From: Collimonas fungivorans
GTDB taxonomy: Bacteria > Pseudomonadota > Gammaproteobacteria > Burkholderiales > Burkholderiaceae_D
Length of the DNA stretch: 64,000 bases
Direction of reading: 5' to 3'
Assembly (NCBI RefSeq): GCF_001584145.1
Contig: NZ_CP013232.1
Location: 1 to 64,000, forward strand
Position 1 is the stretch's first letter; the number at the start of each line of letters is the position of its first letter. This document shows positions 45,766 through 54,925 of the stretch, piece after piece. The notes under the pieces are model-generated. The model ran no database searches. It saw only the letters and a list, made by a program, of their open reading frames with translations, and had not been told where the DNA came from. Made by a program: the position numbers and the translations under genes.

Positions 45766-46098
45766 TTATGCGATGGCGTTGAGCCCGAGTTCCGTGGCCA
45801 GGTGAGCGCTCAGCTCGTCGATGCTTGGGTGTTCGAACAGCAGCGCCGGCGACAGGCGCTGCTCGACCAGCTTTTCCAGGTCGCCGGAAACCCGCACCGC
45901 GACGATCGAATCGAGACCGTACAGTTCGAACTTCTTGGCGGTGTCGATGGCGCTCGGGTCGACCTTGACTTGTTTGGCCAGACGCTTGACCAGCCACTGA
46001 CGGATCACTTCCTCGCTTAACGGAACGTTGCTTTCAACTTCCTCTCCGCCTTTGCGGAAGAAGCCGAACAGGCCGCCCGATTTGTTTTCTTGAGACAT
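45766..46098 (-). CDS. Acyl carrier protein of the polyyne-type cluster
   Basis: A 110-residue carrier protein with the phosphopantetheine site GLDSIVAV (Ser64). An N-terminal extension of about 25 residues (KSGGLFGFFRKGGEEVESNV) precedes the four-helix carrier domain, unlike the primary metabolism AcpP. It should receive the fatty acyl group from the fatty acyl-AMP ligase and hold it for the three desaturases. It ends 14 bases before desaturase 3 starts. Confidence 0.9.
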   Translation of the reverse strand: MSQENKSGGLFGFFRKGGEEVESNVPLSEEVIRQWLVKRLAKQVKVDPSAIDTAKKFELYGLDSIVAVRVSGDLEKLVEQRLSPALLFEHPSIDELSAHLATELGLNAIA

Positions 46099-46141
46099 GG
46101 TTTCTCCTGGGATGAATGTGAACTAAGGATTCTTGCTGGGT

Positions 46142-47110
46142 TTAGCGGGCGCGCATCTTGGCGACGGCTTTTTCGTCGGGCGAACGCAGGTTCCAGACCA
46201 CGCCGATCTTGCCGAAGCCGGCCAGCAGCCAGCCGCTCAGGTCGGGCTCCCACCATTTCACGCCGTGACGGTACGATCCCGGGAACGCATGGTGGTTGTT
46301 CTGCAGGCCTTCGCCGAAAGTGAGGATGGCGACGGTCCAGTTGTTGGCGCTGTTGTCGTCGGTCTTGAACGGCTTGCCGCCGATCATGTGGCACACCGAA
46401 CCGACGCACCAGGCAGCCTGGTTGGCCAGGAAAATCCGCGCCAGTCCGCCGAACAGGAAGCCGCTGAAAGCCGCGTCCCAGCTGCCGCCGACCGCGCCGC
46501 CGATGGCAGCCGGCAAGACCAGGCCGAGCACGATCCACAGGCCATAGGTGCGGTGGTAAAAGAACAGCTTGCGGTTGGCCAGGATGTCCGGCGCAAAGAA
46601 ATTCCAGCCCGACACGTCCTTGGCCAGCATCCACGGCATGTGCGCATACCAGATGCCGCGCAGGCGGCCCAGCAGGCCCGGTCCGTGCAGGTTGGGCGAA
46701 TGCGGATCGCCGTGCTGGTCGCTGTAGGTGTGGTGGCGGCGATGGGTGGTGACCCAGAACATGATCGGCCCTTGTGCCGCCATCGAACCGCAGATCAGCA
46801 GCAAGCCCTCGAAAAACGGCGAGGTATTGAAGGTCTTGTGCGCCAGGTAGCGATGGAAACCCATCGTGATGCCGCCCATGTGGAGGAAATAGAAAACCCC
46901 GAACAGCACCAGGTCGGTGGTCGACATGCGCCCTTCCAGTGCGCGCTGCAGCGCCACCGCGAAGCCGGCCAGCGGCACCAGCATGACCACCAGCGCGGTC
47001 ACCTGCTTGATGGTGGCGCCGGCGCCGGTCAGCGGTGCGACGCCCGGCCTCAGTGCAGGACCGGCGGCGTTCGCCGGTTTGGGAGGTAAGACATTGGTTT
47101 GCGTAGTCAT
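46142..47110 (-). CDS. Fatty acid desaturase/acetylenase 2
   Basis: A 322-residue delta-9-type acyl desaturase homologue with His boxes HRYLAHK, HRRHHTYSD and QNNHH. In the third box the first His common to the family (HNNHH) is Gln, unlike its neighbour at 47126-48073; this may reflect a shift from desaturation to acetylenic bond formation. About four membrane segments are predicted. It shares clear homology with desaturase 1, so the two are probably an old tandem duplication. Confidence 0.85.
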   Translation of the reverse strand: MTTQTNVLPPKPANAAGPALRPGVAPLTGAGATIKQVTALVVMLVPLAGFAVALQRALEGRMSTTDLVLFGVFYFLHMGGITMGFHRYLAHKTFNTSPFFEGLLLICGSMAAQGPIMFWVTTHRRHHTYSDQHGDPHSPNLHGPGLLGRLRGIWYAHMPWMLAKDVSGWNFFAPDILANRKLFFYHRTYGLWIVLGLVLPAAIGGAVGGSWDAAFSGFLFGGLARIFLANQAAWCVGSVCHMIGGKPFKTDDNSANNWTVAILTFGEGLQNNHHAFPGSYRHGVKWWEPDLSGWLLAGFGKIGVVWNLRSPDEKAVAKMRAR

Positions 47111-47125
47111 GGCGTTTTCCCGACG

Positions 47126-48073
47126 TTAATCGTTATTGAAAAGTTTCTGGTCCAGCGGATCTGCGCTCTGGCGTTGGCGGATATCCCAGGCCAGGCCGAG
47201 CAGTCCTAACAGCCGGATCACCCAGGCGGTGGTATCGATCTGCCAGAAATGGAAATCGTTGTGCGCCAGCGCCGGGTTGGCGTGGTGGTTGTTGTGCCAG
47301 CCGCCGCCGGCCGACACCAGCGCCAGCCAGCCGATGTTGCCGCTGGTGTCGCGGGTCTGGTTAGGCCGCTTGCCGAAGGTGTGGCCGATCGAATTGACTG
47401 CCCAGGTCACCTGGTCGAGCAGGAAGATCCGGGCCAGGCCGCCCCACAGCAGGCCGCCGATCGCGCCTTCGATGCCGCTCAGGGCGGCGCCGATTGCGGT
47501 CGGCAGCGCCAGGCCGAGCAAGACCCAGATCAGATAATGCTGGTTGACGAACAGCACCAGCTTGCTGCCGAACAGGTCCGGTACGTAGGTACTCCAGTTG
47601 CTGCGCTTGACTGTAAACAGCCAGCCGACGTGGCCGTGCCACAAGGCTTTGATGCGGCCGCGCAGGCCGGGCGACAGTACCCGCGGCGAATGCGGATCGC
47701 CGTCCTGGTCGGTGAAGACGTGGTGCATGCGGTGCGTCGCCGCCCAGAACAGGATGGGCCCTTGCGCCGCCATGCAGCCGAGGATGCCGATAACGGCGGT
47801 CACGACGGGCCCGGCCTTGAACGCGCGGTGCGAAAAGAAGCGGTGCAAACCGCCCTCGACGCCGAACGACGTCAGGAAATACATGGCGCCGAGCAGGATC
47901 ATGTCTTGCTGCTTGAAGCCGAACTGGATCGAATACCACAGCGCGGCGACGAAACCGACGGCGGGCGTCAGCACGGTCAGGTAAGCGAGCCTGCGCGCCT
48001 TGCTGTCGCCGTCCCTGAGCGCTTGCACTTTCTCGTCAAGCGCTGCGGCAGCGGGATGTTTGGTATTGGTCAC
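47126..48073 (-). CDS. Fatty acid desaturase/acetylenase 1
   Basis: A 315-residue acyl desaturase with a GTG start, GGGGTAA just upstream, and the complete tripartite His boxes HRFFSHR, HRMHHVFTD and HNNHH. It is the first desaturase of the cluster and begins three bases after the ligase stop, so the two are coupled. Membrane segments are as in delta-9 desaturases. It probably makes the first double bond or first triple bond on the carrier-bound chain. Confidence 0.85.
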   Translation of the reverse strand: MTNTKHPAAAALDEKVQALRDGDSKARRLAYLTVLTPAVGFVAALWYSIQFGFKQQDMILLGAMYFLTSFGVEGGLHRFFSHRAFKAGPVVTAVIGILGCMAAQGPILFWAATHRMHHVFTDQDGDPHSPRVLSPGLRGRIKALWHGHVGWLFTVKRSNWSTYVPDLFGSKLVLFVNQHYLIWVLLGLALPTAIGAALSGIEGAIGGLLWGGLARIFLLDQVTWAVNSIGHTFGKRPNQTRDTSGNIGWLALVSAGGGWHNNHHANPALAHNDFHFWQIDTTAWVIRLLGLLGLAWDIRQRQSADPLDQKLFNND

Positions 48074-48076
48074 TGC

Positions 48077-49957
48077 TTACCCCTGTTGGAAAAGTGTGGT
48101 GCTGTCGGTTTCCGTCGCCGTTGCGGATGGCGTCGGACGGGCCTTGGCATACGCTAGCGAGCCGGCGTTGAAGGCATCGCGGCAGGCGCTGCGGCGCACC
48201 TTGCCGCTGGTGGTCAGAGGGATGGTCGACACCGGGGCCAGATGCACGGTGTGCGGCGCCACGCCATGGCTGCGGGTGATGGCGGCGGCGATCGCGTCTT
48301 CGACGTTTTCCAGGTCTTCGCCGTTCAGCTTGGCTGAGCGCAGGATCTCGGCCACCACCACCAGCTGTTCCGTGTCGTCTCGTGTCACTGAAAAGGCTGC
48401 GACGCCGTTGGTGCGGATCGCCGGGTGGCTGGCCTGGGCTGCGGCTTCGATATCTTGCGGATAGAGGTTGCGGCCGGCGAAAATGATGACGTCCTTGATG
48501 CGGCCGGTGATATACAGTTCGTCGTCGAGCATGAAGCCGAGGTCGCCGGTGCGCAAGTAGGGGCCGTCCTGCCGATCGTCGGCAATGAAGGCATGGAATG
48601 TTTCGGTGCTGGCTTCGGGCTGGTTGAGATAGGCTTGCGCCACGCTGGCGCCCTTGAACCACAGTTCGCCGACCGCGCCGGCCGGAAGCTGCTGCCGGGT
48701 GTCGGGATCGACGATAGCCATTACATGTCCACTGGCCACCGTGCCGCAGCTGATGACCGCCGTGGCAGGCGCATCTGCGGTAGCCGGCTTGGCCTGGCCG
48801 CAGGCCAGCGCTTCATGGTCCAGCAGCAGCGTCTTGGGTATGGCGTCGCGGTTCGCTTTGCCGGAAATGAACAGGGTGGCTTCGGCCAGGCCGTAGCATG
48901 GAACAAACGCTGCGCTGGAGAATCCGGCCGCTTTGAATTTTTCCGAAAAGCGGTCAAGCGTGGCTTGCCGCACCGGCTCGGCGCCGCAAAACAGCATCTT
49001 CAGCCTGCTCAGGTCGAGTTCGGCGATTTCCTCATCGGTAATGGTGTCGACGCACAGGTCGAGCGCAAAATTCGGCGCCACCGAGGTCGTCACCCGGTGC
49101 GTCGACAGGCCTTTCAGCCAGCGCAGCGGTCGCTGCACGAAATGGGCAGGCGTCATGACCACCAGCGTGAATCCGCTGTACACGGACAGCAGCAGCGCTC
49201 CCATCAGGCCCATGTCGTGGTAGGGCGGCAGCCAGGTGAAGCCGATATGTTTTTCTGCCGATCCCAGCCGGATGTCGAGCACGCGGCTGTTGCTGATCAG
49301 GTTGGCGGCGGACAGCACCACGCCCTTGGGATTGCCAGTGGAGCCGGAGGTATATTGCAGCAGTGCCGGAAACGGTTCGCTTGTGCCGACGTCGTCGGTG
49401 GCATCCGCAGCTATTGGCTGCGTGTCCTGCGCCTCGAAAAAATCGCTGCCGGCAAACAGCCATTCAGGAAAATTTCCCTCGGCGGAGAGCGAGGCGTTGA
49501 GACGGTCCACAGCTGCGTGCAGGCTGCCTTCTGCGATCACCAGCTGCGCATTGCAGTCGTTGCAGATGCTGGCGAAGCGCGCCACTGCGCGGCTGCCGAC
49601 TGGCGGGAACGACGGTACAGCAGTAGCGCCGGCCTTGAAAATGGCGAACAGCGCCGTGACATAATTCAGGCCCGGCTCCAGCACCAGCAGCACGCGGGCG
49701 CCTGGCGCCAGTTGCTGTTTGAGCTGGCGCGCCAGGCGGGCGGCGCGCAAGTCGAGCTGGCGATAGGTCAATTCGGCGATGTCGTCTTCGCCGTTCTTGA
49801 GGAAACGCAACGCTACCGCGTCTGGCGTTGCCGCGGCGCGCCGGCGCAGGATGGCGTCCATGTCGATATCCTGCGCGGCCGCGGCTATCGAAGATTCCGG
49901 ACCGCTTTGGCCATGGGCAAACGCTACCGCTTCGCTGATGCTCAAGCTGGATGTCAT
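48077..49957 (-). CDS. Fatty acyl-AMP ligase (FAAL)
   Basis: A 626-residue adenylating enzyme, starting at MTSSLSISEAVAFA; a longer frame to 50023 lacks support. Adenylation motifs are YTSGSTGNPKGVVL, YHDMGLMGALL, LRTGDLGFMLDDELYITGRI and KDVIIFAGRNLYPQDIE. The FPPVGS and YHDMGLMG patterns favour a FAAL, which transfers the acyl-AMP to a carrier protein rather than to CoA. In polyyne clusters this enzyme starts the pathway by loading a fatty acid on the dedicated ACP. It is the first gene of an eight- to nine-gene minus-strand operon. Confidence 0.9.
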   Translation of the reverse strand: MTSSLSISEAVAFAHGQSGPESSIAAAAQDIDMDAILRRRAAATPDAVALRFLKNGEDDIAELTYRQLDLRAARLARQLKQQLAPGARVLLVLEPGLNYVTALFAIFKAGATAVPSFPPVGSRAVARFASICNDCNAQLVIAEGSLHAAVDRLNASLSAEGNFPEWLFAGSDFFEAQDTQPIAADATDDVGTSEPFPALLQYTSGSTGNPKGVVLSAANLISNSRVLDIRLGSAEKHIGFTWLPPYHDMGLMGALLLSVYSGFTLVVMTPAHFVQRPLRWLKGLSTHRVTTSVAPNFALDLCVDTITDEEIAELDLSRLKMLFCGAEPVRQATLDRFSEKFKAAGFSSAAFVPCYGLAEATLFISGKANRDAIPKTLLLDHEALACGQAKPATADAPATAVISCGTVASGHVMAIVDPDTRQQLPAGAVGELWFKGASVAQAYLNQPEASTETFHAFIADDRQDGPYLRTGDLGFMLDDELYITGRIKDVIIFAGRNLYPQDIEAAAQASHPAIRTNGVAAFSVTRDDTEQLVVVAEILRSAKLNGEDLENVEDAIAAAITRSHGVAPHTVHLAPVSTIPLTTSGKVRRSACRDAFNAGSLAYAKARPTPSATATETDSTTLFQQG

Positions 49958-50302
49958 TCGATACTCCGTATTTAATTGCCAGGCAAAGGCCGTGCGACCG
50001 AGGCCGGATGTGGTCTCGATCACGCCACGCCGCGCTGCGGCACAGCGGGGAACCCGCTGTTGCGCACGGTCGGCTCAATCTGTGAAACGACTATATGGAT
50101 TAGCTTGTTCTGTGTCTGTTGCGGCAGCGGCCAATTTGATTGCTGCGCGAGACAATTTGCGGTTGCGCGCGGTTCCAGGCATTGGAATGCGCATATCGAT
50201 CTGCGGATTATTCATATGGCAAGGAGCGGAAAACGCGGCCCTTGCCATATTCATATCGGCGGCGGTCTCGTTGCGAGACTGTCGAGGACAAGCAGGCCGG
50301 GT
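49958..50302. other. Control region upstream of the polyyne-type operon
   Basis: 345 bases with no gene. ATATGGCAAGG (50214-50224) and CCTTGCCATAT (50240-50250) form a perfect 11-bp inverted repeat with a 15-base spacer, 50-90 bases past the ABC ATPase stop; it may end that transcript or act as an operator for the operon. The operon's promoter should lie between 49958 and 50210. Confidence 0.5.
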
Positions 50303-50935
50303 TCAATCCCCCAGTTCTATCAATGCTGCCAGCGGCACGCCTTCCGGCGCTTCATACAACGCAATCACCCAGGCTTGCGCCGGATTGGCCGCGGCCTGGC
50401 TGAGTCTCTTGACGACGAAGTTGATGGACGCCTTGTCCAGCCCGGCAAACGGATCGTCCAGCAAATTGAGGCGGGCGCCGGCGGCAAACGCTGCAGCCAG
50501 CCAGACTTTCCGTTTGCTGCCGGTGGACAGCATGAACAGCTTCTTGTCCAGGTGCGGCGTCAGCGACAGGCCGTCGGCCAGGCCGGGCAGCAGCGTGTCG
50601 TCAAAGCCGGGATACGCGGCGTGCAGCGATGCGAAATATTCGCGCGCCGTCATCTGGTCGAACGCTTCCGAACGCGGCTCCACCCAGAATACCTGCCGCC
50701 GATAGAGGTCCGGCTGTCGTTCCAGGGACACGCCATTGAGATGCAGTTGGCCGCCCTGGGCCGGCAGATCGCCGGCCAGCAAGCGCAGCAGGCTGCTTTT
50801 GCCCCGCCCGTCGCCGCCGCGCACCAGCGTCACGCCGGCGGGAATCTGGGCCGACCAGGCGCTGAATAGCTCCCGTTCGGGATAGTGAAAAGTCAGGCCG
50901 GCGGCCTCGAGGATAGCTGTGGGGTGCTGTTTCAT
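50303..50935 (-). CDS. Lone ABC-type ATPase (CcmA-like)
   Basis: A 210-residue ABC ATPase starting at MKQHPTAILEAAGL. Walker A is GGDGRGKSSLL, the signature is LSTGSKRKV and Walker B is LNLLDDPFAGLD. It resembles short CcmA/YhaQ-like ATPases. No permease gene is adjacent. The second Walker B Asp (LLDDP) replaces the usual Glu, which may lower hydrolysis. It may partner a permease elsewhere or act in export of the neighbouring cluster's product; both are speculative. Confidence 0.75.
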   Translation of the reverse strand: MKQHPTAILEAAGLTFHYPERELFSAWSAQIPAGVTLVRGGDGRGKSSLLRLLAGDLPAQGGQLHLNGVSLERQPDLYRRQVFWVEPRSEAFDQMTAREYFASLHAAYPGFDDTLLPGLADGLSLTPHLDKKLFMLSTGSKRKVWLAAAFAAGARLNLLDDPFAGLDKASINFVVKRLSQAAANPAQAWVIALYEAPEGVPLAALIELGD

Positions 50936-51177
50936 GGTCGTGGTTTTCAGGTTTCTGCGCGGTTCTGCTTGCCTGGGATTGTAGAGGAAAGCATATGTGT
51001 ATAAATAATTTGCTGGTTTATGTCCCCTTTTTTTGTCTCGCGGGGCAACCCACATGAGAATCAGAGAAAGAGTCTCGTCGCCGTGATACGCGGTTTAGTA
51101 CGAGATCCATCCGTAAGAACCGGTATCACCTACCGTTCCCGCAGGAACAAGCAAGGCCTCACAAAGGAATCTCGGCA

Positions 51178-51456
51178 ATGAATATGCATACCAGGTACAC
51201 ATGTAGCGGTTTGTTGGGTTTGTCGCTGGCTTTCGCTGCAGCATCCGCATCGGCTGCGGACCAGCCGGCCGCTCCGGCCAGCACCTCCAAAGCAGGAACG
51301 GCAGCTCAGAACCAGGTCAAACGTCCTGGCGACGGCGTCGAACTGACGGAAACGGCGCCTTCGCCGCTGGTCGCGGTGAAGGGAGCGGACGGTCGTGTCG
51401 TGGTGCAGCACTCTAACGACACGGTAGCGCCTCAAAAGAAAAACGAGGTGCGCTGA
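51178..51456 (+). CDS. Small secreted protein
   Basis: A 92-residue protein with a signal peptide (TCSGLLGLSLAFAAASASAA) and a mature chain rich in Ala, Pro, Val and charged residues, with no cysteine. Function unknown. Its stop shares one base with the start of the metalloprotease gene (TGATG), so the two are translated together; it may be a partner, inhibitor or chaperone of that protease. Confidence 0.65.
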   Translation: MNMHTRYTCSGLLGLSLAFAAASASAADQPAAPASTSKAGTAAQNQVKRPGDGVELTETAPSPLVAVKGADGRVVVQHSNDTVAPQKKNEVR

Positions 51457-53135
51457 TGAAAACCCTCGCTTGCTGTGCCGGACTTGCCGTCCTTCTTGCT
51501 GCTATGCCGGCGGCCCATGCCGCTGATTTTGTCCTGGTCAACCAGGATCCTGCCGGGGCTGGACTGAATGACCTGACCGCGGCGGCGCCGGTGGGCGGCA
51601 ATCCCGGCAAGACCCTGGGCGAACAACGCCGGCTGGTCTATCAGTTTGCCCTCGAGATGTACGGCGCGCTGCTCAACAGCGCAGTGCCGGTGCGGGTGCA
51701 GGCCTCCTTCGCGTCGCTGGGCCAGAATTCCGCCGGCAACAATATCCTGGGGCAGGCTGGCCCGATCAATAGTTACCGCGATTTCGCCAATGCACCGCTG
51801 GCCAATACCTGGTACAACGCCGCGCTCGCCAATGCCTTGCGCGGCGCCCAGAACAACCCGGGCAAGGACGATATCCAGTCGCAGTTCACCACCGACATCG
51901 ATGTCGGCGGCGCCGGCCAGGGCTGGTATTACGGACTGGACGGTCGTACGCCCAAGGGCCAGACCAATTTCCTGGATGTGGTTACCCATGAAATCGGCCA
52001 CGGCCTGGGTTTTACTGGCGATAACGCAACGGCGCGCGCCGCAGCCGATCCGAGCCGGATCTACAACCGCTACATGCGCAGCGCCGGCGGACTCGACTGG
52101 AATGCAATGAGCGACGCTCAGCGCGCCGCCGCCCGCATCAGCGACAAGCTGGTGTGGACCGGGCCGCAGGTGACGCTGGAAGTTCCGATGAAGCTGCAGC
52201 CGGAGATTGCCTTGCAGATTTCGGCGCCGGCAGCTGCGGCAGGATATAACCCCTACGCCACCGCGGATTTCGGTGCGGCCGCCAGCAGCGCGGCGTTCAG
52301 CGGCAGCGTGGTGCTGGCGACTTATACCGATGCCGGCAATGTAGTGCACACTGACGGCTGCCTGCCGATCACCAACGGCGCGGCGCTTGCCGGCCGGATC
52401 GCCCTGATCGACCGCGGCGTCTGCAATTTCTCGCAGAAGACGCTGTACGCCCAGCAGGCCGGCGCGGTGGCGGTGATCATCGCCAGCAACAAGCCTGACG
52501 CCCTGGCGCCGATGGCCGCCGGCGACGCCAACGTGGCGGCGCTGATCACCATCCCGACCGTACTGGTGACACAGGCGCTGGGCAACCAGCTCAAGGCCAA
52601 CCTGCAAGGGCTGGCTGCGGCCGGCATCGGTCCCTACGCGGATCGCCACCTGGCTGCGGTGCTGGCGGACGGCGTCGACGGCGCCGGCCATGCGGTCCAG
52701 CGCGTCAAGCTCTACGCGCCTCCGGGGTTCCTGCCGGGTTCGAGCATTTCGCATTTCGACCAGCTGACCGTGCCGACCGCGCTGATGGCGCCTAGCGCCA
52801 GCGCTACCGTGATCGCCCAGGCAGACCTGGACTTGACGCCGGCGCTGTTCATGGATATCGGCTGGACCGTCAACCGCGGCAACCTGAGCCTGCTGGACTG
52901 CAACACCAGCGTGCCGATCTCTTCCCCGGGCGGCCTGATCCCAGGCGCCAACGCTCTTACCAACCTGAAGCTGTGCGCCAAGACCTCGGCCACCGTCGGC
53001 GACTATCGCGACTGCACCGGCCGTTACGTGCAATCGCGGCTGGAAGCCAAGCTGTTCAAACCGGCGCAGGCGCAGAGCCTGAAGATGTGCCTGGTCGGCA
53101 GCAAGGCGGATGCGCAATACGCGGCCTGGCACTGA
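51456..53135 (+). CDS. Secreted zinc metalloprotease with PA domain
   Basis: A 559-residue secreted protein. A signal peptide (MKTLACCAGLAVLLAAMPAA, then HAA) leads into a zincin domain with HEIGHGLGF at residues 178-186. A PA (protease-associated) domain follows at about 280-370 with GRIALIDRGVCNFSQKTLYA and GAVAVIIASN. The C-terminal part has several Cys. It is probably an extracellular or periplasmic peptidase that degrades proteins for nutrition or competition. It overlaps the small secreted protein gene by one base. Confidence 0.8.
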   Translation: MKTLACCAGLAVLLAAMPAAHAADFVLVNQDPAGAGLNDLTAAAPVGGNPGKTLGEQRRLVYQFALEMYGALLNSAVPVRVQASFASLGQNSAGNNILGQAGPINSYRDFANAPLANTWYNAALANALRGAQNNPGKDDIQSQFTTDIDVGGAGQGWYYGLDGRTPKGQTNFLDVVTHEIGHGLGFTGDNATARAAADPSRIYNRYMRSAGGLDWNAMSDAQRAAARISDKLVWTGPQVTLEVPMKLQPEIALQISAPAAAAGYNPYATADFGAAASSAAFSGSVVLATYTDAGNVVHTDGCLPITNGAALAGRIALIDRGVCNFSQKTLYAQQAGAVAVIIASNKPDALAPMAAGDANVAALITIPTVLVTQALGNQLKANLQGLAAAGIGPYADRHLAAVLADGVDGAGHAVQRVKLYAPPGFLPGSSISHFDQLTVPTALMAPSASATVIAQADLDLTPALFMDIGWTVNRGNLSLLDCNTSVPISSPGGLIPGANALTNLKLCAKTSATVGDYRDCTGRYVQSRLEAKLFKPAQAQSLKMCLVGSKADAQYAAWH

Positions 53136-53173
53136 ACTGTTCCTGTCTTTCACTTTAGCTTGGGGAATTTCTG

Positions 53174-54925
53174 ATGATGAATAGCCGCACAAAAGATGGC
53201 GTACCGGGTTTTTCGCTGCTGAAAATGAGCTTGTGCATCGCTGCACTGGGCTGGTTGCCGGCCGAAGCCGGCGCACAGGTTGTACCTGCATACTTTCAGG
53301 CCAAGGGCTTGAACGACGGTTCGGATGACGCCAAGGCCACGGGCGCCGATGCCGTGGCTGCCGGCAGCAGCAGCGTCGCTTCAGGCGCCCAGGCTACGGC
53401 CTTGGGCACTGGCGCCCTGGCCAACGACGACAACACTACTGCGGTAGGCGCCTATGCCGCGGCTGCCAAAGCCAATGCATCGGCGCTGGGCGCCAACAGC
53501 TTTGCCGGCGAGGCCAGCAGCACTGCGCTGGGGGCCAACGCCAATGTGTTTGACGTCAACGGTACGGCCGTAGGGGAGTCGTCGCTGGTCAATGGCAAGA
53601 ACAGCACCGCGCTGGGCCGGATGAGCCGCACCAACAGCGACAACAGCGTGGCCTTGGGCGCCAATTCGGTGGCCGACCGCGCCAATACAGTTTCGGTTGG
53701 CAGTACACAAAGCACGACCGACAGCGCCGGCGTCGTCACCGCGCCGTTCCAGCGCCAGATCACCAACCTGGCGGCAGGCACGGCGGATAGCGACGCCACC
53801 AACCTTGGCCAATACCGCGCCGTGGTGTCGGCGCTGGGGGGCAATGCCTCGATCAACGCCGCCGGCGGCCTGGTTGCGCCGTCCTATGTGATCCAGGGCG
53901 TGGCTTCCTCCAAGGTCGGCGATGCTTTTGCGTCGGTCGATGTCTGGATGACCGGCATGCGTTCCTCGTTCACGACGCTCAATACGCAGGTGGGCGTGAT
54001 CGACAACCGGGCGACCAAGCTGGAGCAGGCTGCCGGTTCGGGCGGCACCGGCACGACCGGCACCACCACCGGCACGACCGGCAACTCGGCTCAATACAAC
54101 AGCGGCGGTACGGCCCTGGTGCTGAATGCCAACGGCGGCAGCGGCACGGTGATCAATAACGTCGCCGCCGGTACGGCGGCTACCGATGCGGCCAACGTCG
54201 GCCAGTTGACCGACATGCAGAAGGCGCTGGTGTCCTTGTTCAACAGTGGTGCTTGCCGGGTCGGCGCCGGCGGCGGCATTGCCTGCGGCAACGGCGTCAG
54301 CGCCAAGGGCGCCAATGCCGTCGCCCAAGGCAACAACGCCAGCGCCAATGGCGACAATACGGTTGCCGTCGGCGCCGGCGCCACCGCCAGTTTTGCCGGT
54401 TCGGTGGCGATAGGCGCCGGCGCCCAGGCGATTGCGGATCCGGCCACGGCGGTCGGCAACAATGCGATCGCCAGCGGCAACAACTCGGTGGCGCTGGGCG
54501 CCAATGCAGTGGCTTCCGCTTCCAATTCGGTAGCCTTGGGACAAGGTTCGGTCGCGGCGCGCGCCAATACGGTGTCGGTCGGTTATGCCGGCGGCGAGCG
54601 GCAGATCAGCAATGTCGCAGCGGGCACCGAGGGCACCGATGCCGTCAACCTGAACCAGATGAAGGCGGCGGCGCAGGACACGCTGAACCAGAGCAAGAGT
54701 TACGCTGCGCGCGCCGCGGCGCAGGCGATGGCAATCCCGCATGTATATATGGCGCGCGGCGACAGCAGCGGCATCGCGGTGGGCACCGCCAGTTACGGCG
54801 GCTACGGTGCGCTGGGGGTGGCGTTTGCTTCCAGCGTTTCGCAGCACACGCAACTGGCGGTCGGCGCCAGCGCCGCCAACGGCGGCAAGATGGCGATCCA
54901 GGGTAGCGGCAGTTACTCCTGGTGA
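53174..54925 (+). CDS. YadA-like trimeric autotransporter adhesin
   Basis: A 583-residue protein with a signal peptide and many YadA-type head repeats of the form xxAxGxxAxAxGxxSxAxG (ALGTGALANDDNTTAVGAYA, SVALGANSVADRANTVSVGS) in two blocks, about 50-180 and 375-470, separated by a stalk with NLAAGTADSDATNLGQ and VAAGTAATDAANVGQ neck motifs. The C-terminal 80 residues (IPHVYMARGDSSGIAVGTAS to GSGSYSW) resemble a reduced YadA membrane anchor. Such proteins trimerise at the cell surface and bind hosts or matrix. It starts 38 bases after the protease gene. Confidence 0.8.
   Translation: MMNSRTKDGVPGFSLLKMSLCIAALGWLPAEAGAQVVPAYFQAKGLNDGSDDAKATGADAVAAGSSSVASGAQATALGTGALANDDNTTAVGAYAAAAKANASALGANSFAGEASSTALGANANVFDVNGTAVGESSLVNGKNSTALGRMSRTNSDNSVALGANSVADRANTVSVGSTQSTTDSAGVVTAPFQRQITNLAAGTADSDATNLGQYRAVVSALGGNASINAAGGLVAPSYVIQGVASSKVGDAFASVDVWMTGMRSSFTTLNTQVGVIDNRATKLEQAAGSGGTGTTGTTTGTTGNSAQYNSGGTALVLNANGGSGTVINNVAAGTAATDAANVGQLTDMQKALVSLFNSGACRVGAGGGIACGNGVSAKGANAVAQGNNASANGDNTVAVGAGATASFAGSVAIGAGAQAIADPATAVGNNAIASGNNSVALGANAVASASNSVALGQGSVAARANTVSVGYAGGERQISNVAAGTEGTDAVNLNQMKAAAQDTLNQSKSYAARAAAQAMAIPHVYMARGDSSGIAVGTASYGGYGALGVAFASSVSQHTQLAVGASAANGGKMAIQGSGSYSW

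Noticed and set aside
45752..45997. Longer N terminus for desaturase 3
   Set aside because: The extension overlaps the carrier-protein gene in another frame and is Arg-rich; GGGAGAA upstream of ATG 45751 fits better.
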